Assembly: GCF_018866325.1 (NCBI RefSeq)
Contig: NZ_CP076457.1
Span: 7,475,001 to 7,539,000, forward strand
DNA: 64,000 nucleotides
Reading direction: 5' to 3'
Source: Streptomyces sp. YPW6
Lineage (GTDB): Bacteria > Actinomycetota > Actinomycetes > Streptomycetales > Streptomycetaceae
Below, piece after piece: positions 21,501 through 27,140 of this stretch. The position numbers and the translations under genes were made by a program. Numbering within the stretch: the first letter of the stretch is position 1; each line of letters begins with the position of its first letter. The notes under the pieces were generated by a model that had not been told where the DNA came from, ran no database searches, and saw only the letters and a list, made by a program, of their open reading frames with translations.

Positions 21501-23456
21501 GTCGTCACGCCCGGCGACCGGCTCACGGTCAAGCTGGAGCACCGCCACGGCGACGCCGAGAGCGCCCGCCGCCTCCTCGACGACTACCTGCGCGTCCTGG
21601 AGGACCTGGCCCGCACCACCGGTCCGGTGGGCGCGCTGCCCGGACTCGGCCCCCACCCCGCACCCGCCGCCCGCACCGAGGTCGGCACCGACACCGTGGT
21701 CGACCGCTTCGACCTCGCGGCCGACCGCGCCCCGGACCGGACCGCGCTCGTCGCCGGCCGCGCGACCCTGACCTTCGCCGAACTCCAGGAGCGCAGCCGG
21801 GCCGTGGCGGGCGTCCTCGCCGCACGGGGCATCGGGCCCGAGACGACGGTGGGCCTGGCGATCCCGCGCTCCCTCGACTGGATCGCCGCGCTGTTCGCGG
21901 TGCTGCGCGTCGGGGCCGCCTACGTACCGCTGGAGCTGGACCACCCCGACGAGCGGATCACCGCGATCCTCGACGACGCCCGGCCGGAGGTGATCCTCAC
22001 CGTGAGTACGGTGTCGCCCCGGCTGAAGGGCGAACTCATCGAGCTGGACAGGCCGTTGCCCCGGGCCGAGCCGTACACGACGTTCGCGCCGGACGATCCG
22101 GACCGGCTGCGCCATCCCGCGTACACCATCTACACCTCCGGCTCGACCGGAAAGCCCAAGGGTGTGGTGACCGAATACGCCGGTCTCACCAACATGCTGA
22201 TCAACCATCAGCGTCGCATCTTCGAACCGGTCCTCGCCGAGCACGGCCACCGGACCTTCCGCATCGCGCACACCGTGTCGTTCGCCTTCGACATGTCGTG
22301 GGAGGAGCTGCTGTGGCTCGCCGACGGCCATGAAGTGCACATCTGCGACGAGGAGTTGCGCCGCGACGCGCCCCGGCTCGTCGACTACTGCCTGAGGTAC
22401 GGCATCGACGTCGTCAACGTGACCCCCACCTACGCCCAGCAGTTGGCCGCCGAGGGGCTGCTGGACGACCCGCAGAGGCGTCCCGCGCTCGTCCTGCTGG
22501 GCGGCGAGGCCGTCACCCCGACGCTGTGGCGGCGCCTCGCCGAGACCGAGGGCACCGTCGGCTACAACCTGTACGGGCCCACCGAGTACACCATCAACAC
22601 CCTCGGCGTCGGCACCTTCGAGTGCCAGGACCCGGTGGTCGGCGTCGCCATCGACAACACCGAGGTGTACGTCCTGGACCCCTGGCTGCGACCGCTGCCC
22701 GACGGCGTCCCCGGCGAGCTGTACGTGTCCGGCATCGGCATCGCCCGCGGCTACCTGGGCCGCAGCGCCCAGACCGCGCTGCGCTTCGTCGCCTGCCCCT
22801 TCGGTGAACCGGGGGAGCGCATGTACCGCACCGGGGACCTGGTGATCCGCCGGCCCGACGGGAACATCGCCTACCTCGGCCGCACCGACCAGCAGGTCAA
22901 GATCCGCGGACACCGGGTCGAACTCGGCGAGGTCGAGGCCGTCTTCGCCGCGCACCCGGCGGTGCGCTTCGCCGCCGCCGTCGCCCAGCCCGACCCGGGG
23001 GTGGACGGCGCGTACCGATTGGCCGCCTACCTCGTCCTCACGGACCCCGCCGACCTCGCCCAGGTCGCGCACGAGGTGGGTGCCGCGCTGCCGGACTTCC
23101 TGCGCCCGACGCACTACGCCCAGGTCGACGGCATCCCGCTGACCGTCAACGGGAAGGCCGACACCAAGGCACTGCCCGAGGCCAGGCCGCTCGGCGCCCT
23201 CACCACGGCGGGGGAGCGCGGCCCGCGGACCGACACGGAGCGCGTCGTCTGCGCTTTCTACGCCGAGGCGCTCGACCTCGACGACGACGAGGTCAGCGCC
23301 GTCAGCGACTTCGTGTCGCTCGGCGGGCACTCCATGCTGGCCGTACGGCTGATCGGACTCCTGCGCCGCGAGTACGGTCCTGTCATCACCATCCGCGATC
23401 TGTTCACGCTGCGCACCCCCGAAGCGATGGCCCGCCACCTCGACGAGAACTCCTGA
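12501..23456 (+). CDS. cchH: Three-module coelichelin-type NRPS (CchH)
   Basis: 3651 aa. Order: N-terminal region of unknown role (1-135), A1 (140-630), T1 (Ser678), E1 (HHVVIDG at 847-853, EGHGRE), C2 (HHIIADG at 1325-1331), A2 (1624-2110), T2 (Ser2172), E2 (HHIAVDA at 2343-2349), C3 (2619-3060), A3 (3069-3555), T3 (Ser3611). There is no thioesterase. Specificity residues read by alignment to GrsA are DINYWGGIGK (A1, formyl-hydroxyornithine), DFWNVGMVHK (A2, Thr) and DMENLGLINK (A3, hydroxyornithine). E1 and E2 fit the D-residues of coelichelin. Module 1 must be reused to give a tetrapeptide. Oddities: C3 has HLLLWDG, losing the catalytic second His, and E2 has DA for DG and ERHGR for EGHGR. 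ATG 12501 has a GGAG site 7 bp upstream. Confidence 0.95.
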   Translation: MSQPGASRILLSPSRLDAVRRRVGDHSDRTVVEACAVSLAYWATGAVPDGMDLTPATSFPDLLARVDAVNGAGGWETDVRALGITVPPGVDRAEAQRALDDLADFPDRPLGTIGPSDPRTRAEELARWNSTRADRARPTVMELFAEQARLRPDAVAITDEHRSLTYREAAQLSAQLAHHLIERGLAPEQTVGISLGRSAEMVVGLLAVLQARGAFVPLDPAWPAARRSAVAEDARIVLQLNATGKADAGEPDAVAVDLADWTYADRPANAPDATVPGDALAYVIFTSGSTGRPKGAMIRHEAISERLLWQSREILGFGHDDASLFKAPLSFDISVNEIFLPLTTGGRLVVLRPGGERDPQHLLGVIAEQRVTFTYLVSSMLDVLLEMAGDSGRLDTLRHVWCGGEVLTPELYERFRARLGIPLYHGYGPAETTIGVSHVVYRGAATRLSTSIGKANPNTQLYVLDDELRPVPVGVGGELYVGGLLLGRGYVGAPGLTSTRFVANPFATDGSRLYRTGDLARYAPDGSLDFLGRADHQIKIRGMRLELEDVEASLAEHPGVRHTCVVAKKNTAGGTYLVGYVIPAGRDEDLSGDDVKAWAAANMVEHMVPTHVVVLPEFPLTANGKVDRNALPEPTAATGTLQAPATENERLVCEAVATVLRLDAVGTDQDFFQLGGDSILAISLLSALREAGLHVSARQIFTHTVVGALAAVASRESVTTVDHGDVPTGTVVGSPIVQWLGETTDAIDGFVQSIVLTAPAGLTPDALDDLLTAVLDRHDMLRARLVRGERWGFDIPESGATARCWEQSDAPVEDCVARATAALDPDHGIMLRAVWRRAARQLVLVAHHVVIDGVSWRILMDDLATAWRQHSAGESVELPPVGTSFRRWTQLLSRTPFDADRTHHAATLPAADAPIGRRALTAADTVARERTRTVLVGPATTAALLGKIPALFHAGVNDVLLTALALALARWRRDRGQEQTFAHIELEGHGREGRFVAPSAGFEPELSRTVGWFTTLYPVTVDPGTASDLTAPGHLAAALKAVKEDLARVPAGGLSHGALRYLADGAPAGGPAPQVLFNYLGRFDAGGADDWQLAGTSGQLGERRDPRMRLPRALEFNAIAEPGTTGAFELATTISWPEGVFTEDDITTLGDHYRAALTALAALESGGHTPSDFPLVPLTQADVDALDGPALHDILPLTPLQEGLYFHSVFDDDATGSYVEQQVMTLDGDVDTDRLAAAATRLLTLHPSLSARFTALADGRVVSVVESGARPPFTTLDGPARTGEEIRELAEQDRRAGFDLATGPLMRYTLIPAGAGRSVLVQTVHHIIADGWSVPPMLRTLLAEYHAPGSVYAHGDHRAYLAWLAARDRDESDRVWREELAGLPGPSLVAEGHTPSEHFADVTAEPDEDIEVAARTAGVSLSVAVHSAWAATLGGLLHSRDVVFGSTVSGRDADVPGIRDMVGLFINTIPLRARWSATDTAYDLLDAVKRHQGAVLPHQHVSLARTGRQSGTGTLFDTLVVFDVATDVTALRGPDDTLVITDIVNEGAPHYPLTLVVGRAPNGRARFHLIHDTELLRPAGAEAILDTFTRTLTELLDRPDAPVDALLPAPGRAPAQEVPATLGELFDAAAHRDPAATAVTQCAMDGTTRSLTYGELAAEKDRLASALRAAGVRAGQRVAVAVPRSLEQVVALVAVVTARGAYVPLDLAYPDERLEYVLADAAPQVVLVDRDQQGRFARLLERAGVAARVLVQGEDLPRADGPAAPGVRPGDPAYVIYTSGSTGRPKGVVVPHSAVTALIAGTRPDMDFGPDDVWVQFHSFSFDFAVWEMWGALAHGGELLVPDYALTRSPVDFHRLVRERGVTVLNQTPSAFHRFIEADLHADEPVTALRRIVFGGEALDPGRLRGWVERYGTRTPELVNMYGITETTVHVTHRVLTREDVGRDGDAGPIGGPLPGLTVHLLDDRLRPVPPGRVGAIYVAGDQVSLGYLGRPGLTAGRFVANPFAADGSRMYHTGDLARRTLDGELEFAGRADDQVQLKGFRIEPGEVEGAVREVPGVVDAAVTVADGGDHLVAHVVGEPPADLLAHVAAKLPAHMVPGRVLPLDALPLTVNGKLDRKALAERAAQPDITGNAAPPCSDGSALTALTGIFAESLPGATVDADTDFFGAGGDSIIAITVINRARVLGLPIAPRDVFLFKTPRALAAHLATHAPDPVPPVPSPREDGPLPLTPIILRRRELGGPLDRFAQARALTVPAGAGLADIRRAADAVVAAHPALRLRLHVEHGVWSLRTEPARQACVVTEDTADATAAANEAAGRLDPATGDVVAFSWLAATRTLVVTVHHIAVDAVSWLVLLDDLTTALSSDAALPPPTTSYAAYAEALALRSAEAADGLGHWITTLNAPPLVPTVRGAREATVVLPPGASDRVTRDAPGALGLGLTELLCGALRTALTRIQAEPADLAVDLERHGRVPARDDHDYSRTVGWFTSIAPVRLTAHTDPVAAAREADARRPDEDGHIAYGRLRYLNPQTAPLLTARPQILFNYLGRGSESEALRITGADQGPSPYAVEVNAWTDVATGSLHAAFTLADAVPDAITGHWLTALEQIADACATAERTAPVTPLQRGLYFQAQLTGTGAASAEAGGVEGAATAGHYVAQSWFAFDRRLDPDALAEAMAYVIGRHPVVGAGFTTDADGNPVQVLSAGRRVPVRTLDLASDAEAEALRTRDREQGFDPGEPPLVRMTVVRRPDGRDGLLLSYHLLLWDGWSREILLRDLFDAYEAVLAGEPWDATPAVPGFEEYARELAAKDPAGAERFWAEHLAGLPGPTLLAGPAPALSGELPRPLVHTLSAELSELLREAARARGVTLNSVLTGAFGLFLGARTGRSDAVFGVTVSGREGEGHGDIVGVLLNTVPLWTRAGPADSVDAYLASVQVARVAAMDHEHLGLGEIQRAAGHDTLFDNLFVLQNFLDADAFDAMNARHGITEVRADDSTHYPYTWVVTPGDRLTVKLEHRHGDAESARRLLDDYLRVLEDLARTTGPVGALPGLGPHPAPAARTEVGTDTVVDRFDLAADRAPDRTALVAGRATLTFAELQERSRAVAGVLAARGIGPETTVGLAIPRSLDWIAALFAVLRVGAAYVPLELDHPDERITAILDDARPEVILTVSTVSPRLKGELIELDRPLPRAEPYTTFAPDDPDRLRHPAYTIYTSGSTGKPKGVVTEYAGLTNMLINHQRRIFEPVLAEHGHRTFRIAHTVSFAFDMSWEELLWLADGHEVHICDEELRRDAPRLVDYCLRYGIDVVNVTPTYAQQLAAEGLLDDPQRRPALVLLGGEAVTPTLWRRLAETEGTVGYNLYGPTEYTINTLGVGTFECQDPVVGVAIDNTEVYVLDPWLRPLPDGVPGELYVSGIGIARGYLGRSAQTALRFVACPFGEPGERMYRTGDLVIRRPDGNIAYLGRTDQQVKIRGHRVELGEVEAVFAAHPAVRFAAAVAQPDPGVDGAYRLAAYLVLTDPADLAQVAHEVGAALPDFLRPTHYAQVDGIPLTVNGKADTKALPEARPLGALTTAGERGPRTDTERVVCAFYAEALDLDDDEVSAVSDFVSLGGHSMLAVRLIGLLRREYGPVITIRDLFTLRTPEAMARHLDENS

Positions 23457-23461
23457 CCCTG

Positions 23462-25162
23462 ATGAAGACTGCTGACACCGAGCGTCCCCGCCAGGGGACC
23501 GCCATCCTGAAGACGGCACTGCGCCGCAACATCGGCGCCATGGTCGCGGGCACCGTCCTGATGGGCCTCTACCAGGCGGCGGAGACCGCGTTCCCCATCG
23601 CGCTCGGGCTCATCGTCGAGCACACGATGCGCGACCGCACCCTCGGTTCGCTCGGCGTGTCGATCGGCTCGCTCGCCGTGATCATCACGACGGTGTCCCT
23701 CTCGTGGCGGTTCGGCATGCGCGTGCTGCAGAAGGCCAACACGACCGAGGCGCACCGCTGGCGGGTCCGGGTGGCCGCCTGCGGGCTCCAGCCGGTGGCC
23801 AGGGACACGGAACTGAAGTCCGGCGAGATCCTGACCATCGCCACCGAGGACGCCGACCAGACCGCCGACATCATCGAGGTGGTGCCGCTGCTGGTCAGCT
23901 CCCTGGTCGCGGTCGTCGTCGCGGCCGTCGCGCTGAGCCTCGCCGACCTCCGGCTCGGTCTGCTCGTGGTGGCCGGCACCGCCGCGATCCTGTCGGTCCT
24001 GGCCGTGATGTCGAGGAGGATCGGGGCCGGTACACAGGAACAGCAGGCCAGGGTGGCCCGGGCGGGAGCGAAGGTCGCCGACCTCATCATCGGGCTGCGC
24101 CCGTTGCACGGCTTCGGCGGCAACCACGCCGCCTTCGGTGCCTACCGCGAGGTCAGCACGGACGCGAAGCGCCAGGCGATTACCGTCGCCCGGGTGAACG
24201 GCACCTACGCGGGCACCGCGCTGGCCCTCAACGCGGCCCTCGCCACGGCCGTCTCGCTGACCGCCGGCTGGCTGGCGTTCGAGGGCCGGATCACCATCGG
24301 CGAGCTCGTCATGGCCGTGGGGCTCGCGCAGTTCATCATGGAACCGCTCAAGATGTTCTCCGAGATGCCCAAGTACGTGATGATGGCCCGCGCCTCGGCC
24401 GAGCGCATGGCCCTCGTCCTGAACGCGCCCCCGGTGTCGACGCCGGGCCCCGAACGCCCCGAACCCGGCGGAGCCCTGGAGGTCGACGGCGTCCGTCACG
24501 GGACCCTCCAGGGGGTCTCCTTCTCCGTGGCCGCCGGGGAGTTCGTGGCGATCGCCGCCTACCAGCCGCGGGCTGCGGCGGAGCTCGCCGCCGTCCTCGC
24601 GGTGAACGTCGCCCCCGGGGCGTACGGGGGAGTGGTCCGGGTCGGCGGCCGGGAGATCGGTGACCTGTCGATCGATGCGGTCCGCGAACACCTGCTCGTG
24701 AACCCCTACGACGGGGAGATCTTCGCCGGCACCCTCCGCACGAACATCGACCCGTCGGGCCGGGGGCGGGAGATCGCGGAGGCGGTGGAGGCGTCCATGC
24801 TCACTGACGTCGTCGCGCTCCACCGCGAGGGGCTCGACCACCCGGTACGGGACCGGGGGGCGAACCTCTCGGGCGGTCAGCGCCAACGGCTCTCGCTGGC
24901 GCGCGCGTTGGCCGCCGGGGCCGATGTGCTCGTCCTGCACGACCCCACCACGGCCGTGGACGCCGTCACCGAACAGCTCATCGCGCGCAACGTCGCCAAG
25001 CTGCGCCGGGGCCGCACCACACTCGTCCTCACCAGCAGCCCGGCGCTCCTGGACGCGGCCGACCGGGTGCTCGTGCTGGACGGGGGCGTCATCACCGCCG
25101 AGGACACCCACCGCAACCTCCTCGCCGGGGACGCGGCGTACTGCCTGGCCGTGGCCCGGTGA
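23462..25162 (+). CDS. cchI: ABC exporter half-transporter with dead nucleotide site (CchI)
   Basis: 566 aa, fused transmembrane (about 20-310) and nucleotide-binding (about 340-566) domains. The signature LSGGQRQR (from about 469) and the D-loop AVD are canonical. The Walker A place reads AAYQPRAAAEL with no P-loop Lys, the Q-loop Gln is Asn (VNPYDG), the Walker B acidic pair DE is H493-D494, and the H-loop His is replaced (LTSSPALL). It can therefore supply a signature to a partner but cannot bind and hydrolyse ATP normally. CchG lacks exactly what CchI keeps. ATG 23462 is 5 bp after the cchH stop, so it is surely co-transcribed with it. Confidence 0.9.
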   Translation: MKTADTERPRQGTAILKTALRRNIGAMVAGTVLMGLYQAAETAFPIALGLIVEHTMRDRTLGSLGVSIGSLAVIITTVSLSWRFGMRVLQKANTTEAHRWRVRVAACGLQPVARDTELKSGEILTIATEDADQTADIIEVVPLLVSSLVAVVVAAVALSLADLRLGLLVVAGTAAILSVLAVMSRRIGAGTQEQQARVARAGAKVADLIIGLRPLHGFGGNHAAFGAYREVSTDAKRQAITVARVNGTYAGTALALNAALATAVSLTAGWLAFEGRITIGELVMAVGLAQFIMEPLKMFSEMPKYVMMARASAERMALVLNAPPVSTPGPERPEPGGALEVDGVRHGTLQGVSFSVAAGEFVAIAAYQPRAAAELAAVLAVNVAPGAYGGVVRVGGREIGDLSIDAVREHLLVNPYDGEIFAGTLRTNIDPSGRGREIAEAVEASMLTDVVALHREGLDHPVRDRGANLSGGQRQRLSLARALAAGADVLVLHDPTTAVDAVTEQLIARNVAKLRRGRTTLVLTSSPALLDAADRVLVLDGGVITAEDTHRNLLAGDAAYCLAVAR

Positions 25163-25256
25163 GCCACCTCCAGGGAAGGCGGCTCGGCCGCCGGACGCAG
25201 GGGGCTCGGCCACCGGACGGCCCCTGCTCGCGGCTCGGCCGCCCCCTGCTCGTCGC
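25163..25256. repeat. Convergent gap between cchI and cchJ with short imperfect repeats
   Basis: The 94-bp gap holds repeated GGCTCGGCCGCC-like units (near 25180, 25203 and 25231). It may form overlapping hairpins serving as a bidirectional terminator, but no single clean stem dominates. Confidence 0.35.
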
Positions 25257-26348
25257 TCAGCCCAGGGCCCAGGCGACATCCCTGAGCAGGGCGTGCCGCC
25301 AGCCCGCCCGGTCGTGGTCCGAGGCGGACCGCGAGACCCGTACGGTCGCACCGGCCCGCTTGGTGAGCGACTCGGTCAGCTCGCAGTGAGGCAGCATCCG
25401 GCTCTCGTGCTCCCCCACGTCGAACGCGCACCGCAGCCGCGACAGGTCGGCGCCCCGGCGCAGCCGCTCGACGAGGGCGCCGCCGACCGACCCGCCCAGC
25501 GGATCCGGCAGGCCGGCCGCCCCGGGCGCCCACCAGAAGGACCCCGACTGGCAGGCGACCCGTGAGACCAGCTCCGGGAACTCCAGCGCCGCGTACAGCG
25601 CGCTCAGCCCGCCCAGGCTCTGCCCCGCCACCACCAGCCGGTCCAGGTCGGCCGGCACCCCGCAGTCGGCCACCAGCGGCAGCACCTCGTCCCGGACCGC
25701 CTCCCACAGCTCCGGGCGGCAGGTGAACTCGGCCTCGCGGTCCTTGGCCGGCAGGAACACCAGGGTGGCCGGGGGCAGGTCGCCCGCCCCGAAGGCCGCG
25801 TCGAAGGCGGTCGCGGCCGGGTGCAGATACAGCCAGTCGTCCCCGTCGAGCAGCAGTACCACCGGGCCGCCACCGCCCACCGGATGGACCCGCACGGTAC
25901 GCCGCCCGCCGAGCCGGTCGCTGCTCCAGCGGATCCGGGTACGGGGGACGGGCGGCACATCGTCCGGGCCGAGGGCGGGCCAGTGCGGCTGGGGCGGGGC
26001 GTCCGGCGTCGCGGCGACGGAGCGGTCGGCCCCCGCGCCGGCCGGATTGAACGGATCGGCACGGGCCTCGCCCGCCACGAGGAGGCGGTAGGTCACCCGC
26101 AGCCGCGCGGGCATGGACATCACCGCGTACCAGCAGTCGGTGTCCTCCCAGCGCCGCAACGGCACGGGCGGCGACCAGCTCTCGAAGTCGAGCACGGCCT
26201 CGGAGCCGCGCCACAGGAACAGGACCCGCCAGCCGTCGTCCGCGGCCACCGGCGCGGGTGTGCGCGCCGCCGCCCAGAACGCTTCGGTGCCGGGGCGGTC
26301 CGGCAGCCCGAAGGCGGCGAAGGGGCTCTCGGCGTCCACCGGACGCAT
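25257..26348 (-). CDS. cchJ: Ferri-siderophore esterase, enterochelin esterase-like (CchJ)
   Basis: 363 aa, Fes/IroD-type alpha/beta hydrolase. An N-terminal beta-sandwich-like domain (about 1-150, VLFLWRGSEAVLDFESWSP) precedes the hydrolase domain. Nucleophile motif GQSLGG carries the catalytic Ser, and the C-terminal SASDHDRAGWRHAL probably supplies the His. In the coelichelin cluster CchJ is the candidate for ester hydrolysis, either releasing product from the thioesterase-less CchH or breaking down the ferric complex. Start ATG 26348, with its own iron box 60 bp upstream on the minus strand. It is convergent with cchI. Confidence 0.9.
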   Translation of the reverse strand: MRPVDAESPFAAFGLPDRPGTEAFWAAARTPAPVAADDGWRVLFLWRGSEAVLDFESWSPPVPLRRWEDTDCWYAVMSMPARLRVTYRLLVAGEARADPFNPAGAGADRSVAATPDAPPQPHWPALGPDDVPPVPRTRIRWSSDRLGGRRTVRVHPVGGGGPVVLLLDGDDWLYLHPAATAFDAAFGAGDLPPATLVFLPAKDREAEFTCRPELWEAVRDEVLPLVADCGVPADLDRLVVAGQSLGGLSALYAALEFPELVSRVACQSGSFWWAPGAAGLPDPLGGSVGGALVERLRRGADLSRLRCAFDVGEHESRMLPHCELTESLTKRAGATVRVSRSASDHDRAGWRHALLRDVAWALG

Positions 26349-26408
26349 GACCGTCTCCTTCTGGGAAGGGGTGAGGACCGGGGCGCGCCGAGGCGGGCTC
26401 CGGCTGTG

Positions 26409-26427
26409 TAAGGGGAGCCTAACTCAA
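26409..26427 (-). promoter_or_regulatory. Iron box before cchJ
   Basis: Read on the minus strand, TTGAGTTAGGCTCCCCTTA matches 15 of 19 iron-box positions, with an intact GTTAGGCTC core. It sits 60 bp upstream of the cchJ start and puts this gene under the same iron control as the rest of the cluster. Confidence 0.83.
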
Positions 26428-26520
26428 TGACGGGGGGCGGCTGTTGGCGATCCGGCCCCCAGGGCGGCTCGTGGCCGGATTCGGCGACGGCCGTGCTTCG
26501 GTGCGTGCGGGTGCCGTGGG

Positions 26521-26943
26521 TCAGTACGCGGCGAGCCGCTCCAGCAGGGCCACGCTGTGCGCGAGCTGCCGCTGCTCCTCGGCGGTGAGTTCGAGGTCGA
26601 TGGCCCGGGCCAGCCAGTCGGCCCGCCGGTCGCGTTCCGCCTTCAGCGCCGCCCGGCCGGCCTCGGAGAGGCCGACGAGCGACTTGCGGCCGTCCGTCGG
26701 GTGCGCGCGGCGGACGACGAGACCCTGCTCCATCAGGAGGCCGACCGCGCGGGCCATCGACTGGGGGCGTACGCGCTGGTCCGCGGCGAGGTCGCTGGTG
26801 GTCATCGCGCCGTCCCGGTCCAGGACGCCCAGCACGGCGACCTGGCCGTGCGGAATCCGGTCCTCGTGCTTCACCCGCCGCGCGAGCTTGCCCATGGCGG
26901 TGCGCAGATCGGCGGCGACGGCGGCGGGTTCCGGGGTGGGCAT
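26521..26943 (-). CDS. MarR-family transcriptional regulator
   Basis: 140 aa from ATG 26943. The winged-helix core is visible: HGQVAVLGVLDRDGAMTTSDLAADQRVRPQSMARAVGLLMEQGLV followed in the wing by RRAHPTDGRKSLVGLSEAG. The DGRKS wing motif is typical of MarR. The upstream frame to 27021 stays open, but homology starts near ATG 26943. It is divergent from the enolase gene, and a palindrome in the shared region is a likely target. Ligand unknown. No MbtH-like gene lies between it and cchJ. Confidence 0.88.
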   Translation of the reverse strand: MPTPEPAAVAADLRTAMGKLARRVKHEDRIPHGQVAVLGVLDRDGAMTTSDLAADQRVRPQSMARAVGLLMEQGLVVRRAHPTDGRKSLVGLSEAGRAALKAERDRRADWLARAIDLELTAEEQRQLAHSVALLERLAAY

Positions 26944-27140
26944 AGGGCACTTTAACCCGCACTCGCGGGCACGTCCGCCCAGGTGGCCGGCCCGGAGGGC
27001 CCCGAAGAGACTCGGCAGCACAACTGCACAGCCAAGCTAAACAGCACATCTGAACAGCATTGCTGTAGAGTTTGGCCGTCGCGGCTCGCGCCGGCGCTGC
27101 CGCACCAGTGCCGCGGCAAGCGCCTACGGAAGGACCTCGC
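26944..27140. promoter_or_regulatory. MarR-enolase divergent promoter region with 13-bp palindrome
   Basis: ACAGCATTGCTGT at 27054-27066 is a perfect palindrome, and a second ACAGCA half-site lies at 27041-27046. The cluster sits about 75 bp upstream of the enolase ATG, close to a TAGAGT element that could be a -10 box. Candidate binding site for the adjacent MarR protein. Confidence 0.5.

Noticed and set aside
12068..23519. Very long open frames in other frames and on the minus strand across cchH (over 1200 to 1800 codons)
   Set aside because: Typical of high-GC DNA, where stop codons are rare. They are Arg/Pro/Gly-rich, have no domains and lie fully inside the NRPS gene.
23462..25162. CchI as a pseudogene because of lost Walker motifs
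   Set aside because: The frame is intact, the signature motif is perfect and the losses match the partner CchG, so asymmetric function explains it better than decay.
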